From an uncultured Spirochaetales bacterium (GTDB lineage Bacteria > UBP6 > UBA1177): 64,000 nt of DNA. The notes under the pieces are model-generated. The model was not told where the DNA came from and made no database searches. It was given only the letters and a program-made list of their open reading frames with translations. This document shows positions 63,931-64,000 of this stretch, piece by piece. Both the position numbers and the translations under genes were made by a program. Each line of letters opens with the position of its first letter. The first letter of the stretch is position 1. The DNA lies in assembly GCA_902774115.1 (NCBI GenBank), contig CACYHH010000005.1:101569-165568 (forward strand), given 5' to 3'.

Positions 63931-64000
63931 ATGACAGTAAAAGAAACATTCCAGAAATGGAAAGAAGGAAGCTACGGCAAGGCAGTTGCGAAGTTCCCCG
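63931..64000 (+). CDS. Probable methylmalonyl-CoA mutase, N-terminal start (partial)
   Basis: Only 23 codons are visible (MTVKETFQKWKEGSYGKAVA and onwards). They are preceded by an AGGAG site 5 bases from the ATG. The fragment at 51714-51910, which shares this gene's upstream region, encodes the next conserved part of methylmalonyl-CoA mutase, so the identification rests partly on that copy. The enzyme interconverts succinyl-CoA and methylmalonyl-CoA with a B12 cofactor. The gene continues beyond the window. Confidence 0.65.
   Translation, partial: MTVKETFQKWKEGSYGKAVAKFP

Overview
The window carries about 30 real genes from a Gram-negative bacterium. Evidence for an outer membrane and diderm lifestyle includes several lipoprotein signal peptides, a type IV pilus gene cluster with a PilY1-like protein, a peptidoglycan glycosyltransferase and DapH. 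The many cysteine-rich CGDG...CDDG (DUF4215-type) repeats, Asp/Asn-rich lipoprotein linkers, DUF1566 modules, and FHA and MinD-like proteins resemble uncultured deltaproteobacterial/Myxococcota-type genomes. The base composition is lower in GC than in classical myxobacteria, so the lineage call is an inference of low confidence. No tRNA, rRNA or CRISPR array was seen.

Layout. 1-9.2 kb: end of a subtilisin-like protease, a two-gene flavin/iron-sulfur amine or amino-acid dehydrogenase operon, a polyprenol-phosphate glycosyltransferase, dapH (lysine/peptidoglycan precursor), a membrane glycosyltransferase and a PepF-like oligopeptidase. 9.4-14.6 kb: a five-gene run (unknown protein, double FHA protein, ankyrin lipoprotein, a MinD/J-like/RodZ-HTH fusion, an Lgt-like membrane protein). 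14.6-21.4 kb: two lipoproteins on the minus strand, one with about thirty DUF4215 repeats. 21.5-24.1 kb: a membrane-anchored beta-propeller/AraC regulator, followed by a terminator. 24.3-48.3 kb: a long plus-strand pilus operon (prepilins, PilX-like, PilY1-like, two major-type pilins, a DUF1566 lipoprotein and a giant cysteine-rich protein of about 3800 residues). 48.3-63.7 kb: an accessory block, more AT-rich by eye, with a sulfotransferase, Lgt-like proteins, a sulfatase and a decayed sulfatase, an iterative polyketide synthase (KS-AT-ACP-KR-DH), a flavin amine-oxidase-like lipoprotein and a tyrosine recombinase. The window ends in the start of a probable methylmalonyl-CoA mutase gene.

The most striking signal is structural. 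The 3' end of the giant pilus-operon gene (from 47386) is repeated in inverted orientation at 61431-62395, as a tail without a start codon, 160 bp from the tyrosine recombinase. The two copies share two perfect blocks (78 and 79 bp), and their remaining sequences diverge. The copy now attached to the giant gene has lost 56 bp and is out of frame; the distant copy has the missing bases and is open. Recombination in the 78-bp block would invert about 15 kb and give the giant gene a different, in-frame C-terminus. This looks like a tail-switching (shufflon-like) arrangement for a pilus-associated surface protein, but the switch is an inference. A second inverted repeat pair (51910-51984 and 63853-63927) carries the upstream region of the methylmalonyl-CoA mutase gene and interlocks with the first, which shows that this block has been rearranged.

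Smaller points of interest are a dispersed palindromic repeat present once beside a start codon and once inside a coding region, three Lgt-like proteins that lack canonical Lgt active-site residues, and an enediyne-PKS-like domain order without the terminal phosphopantetheinyl transferase.
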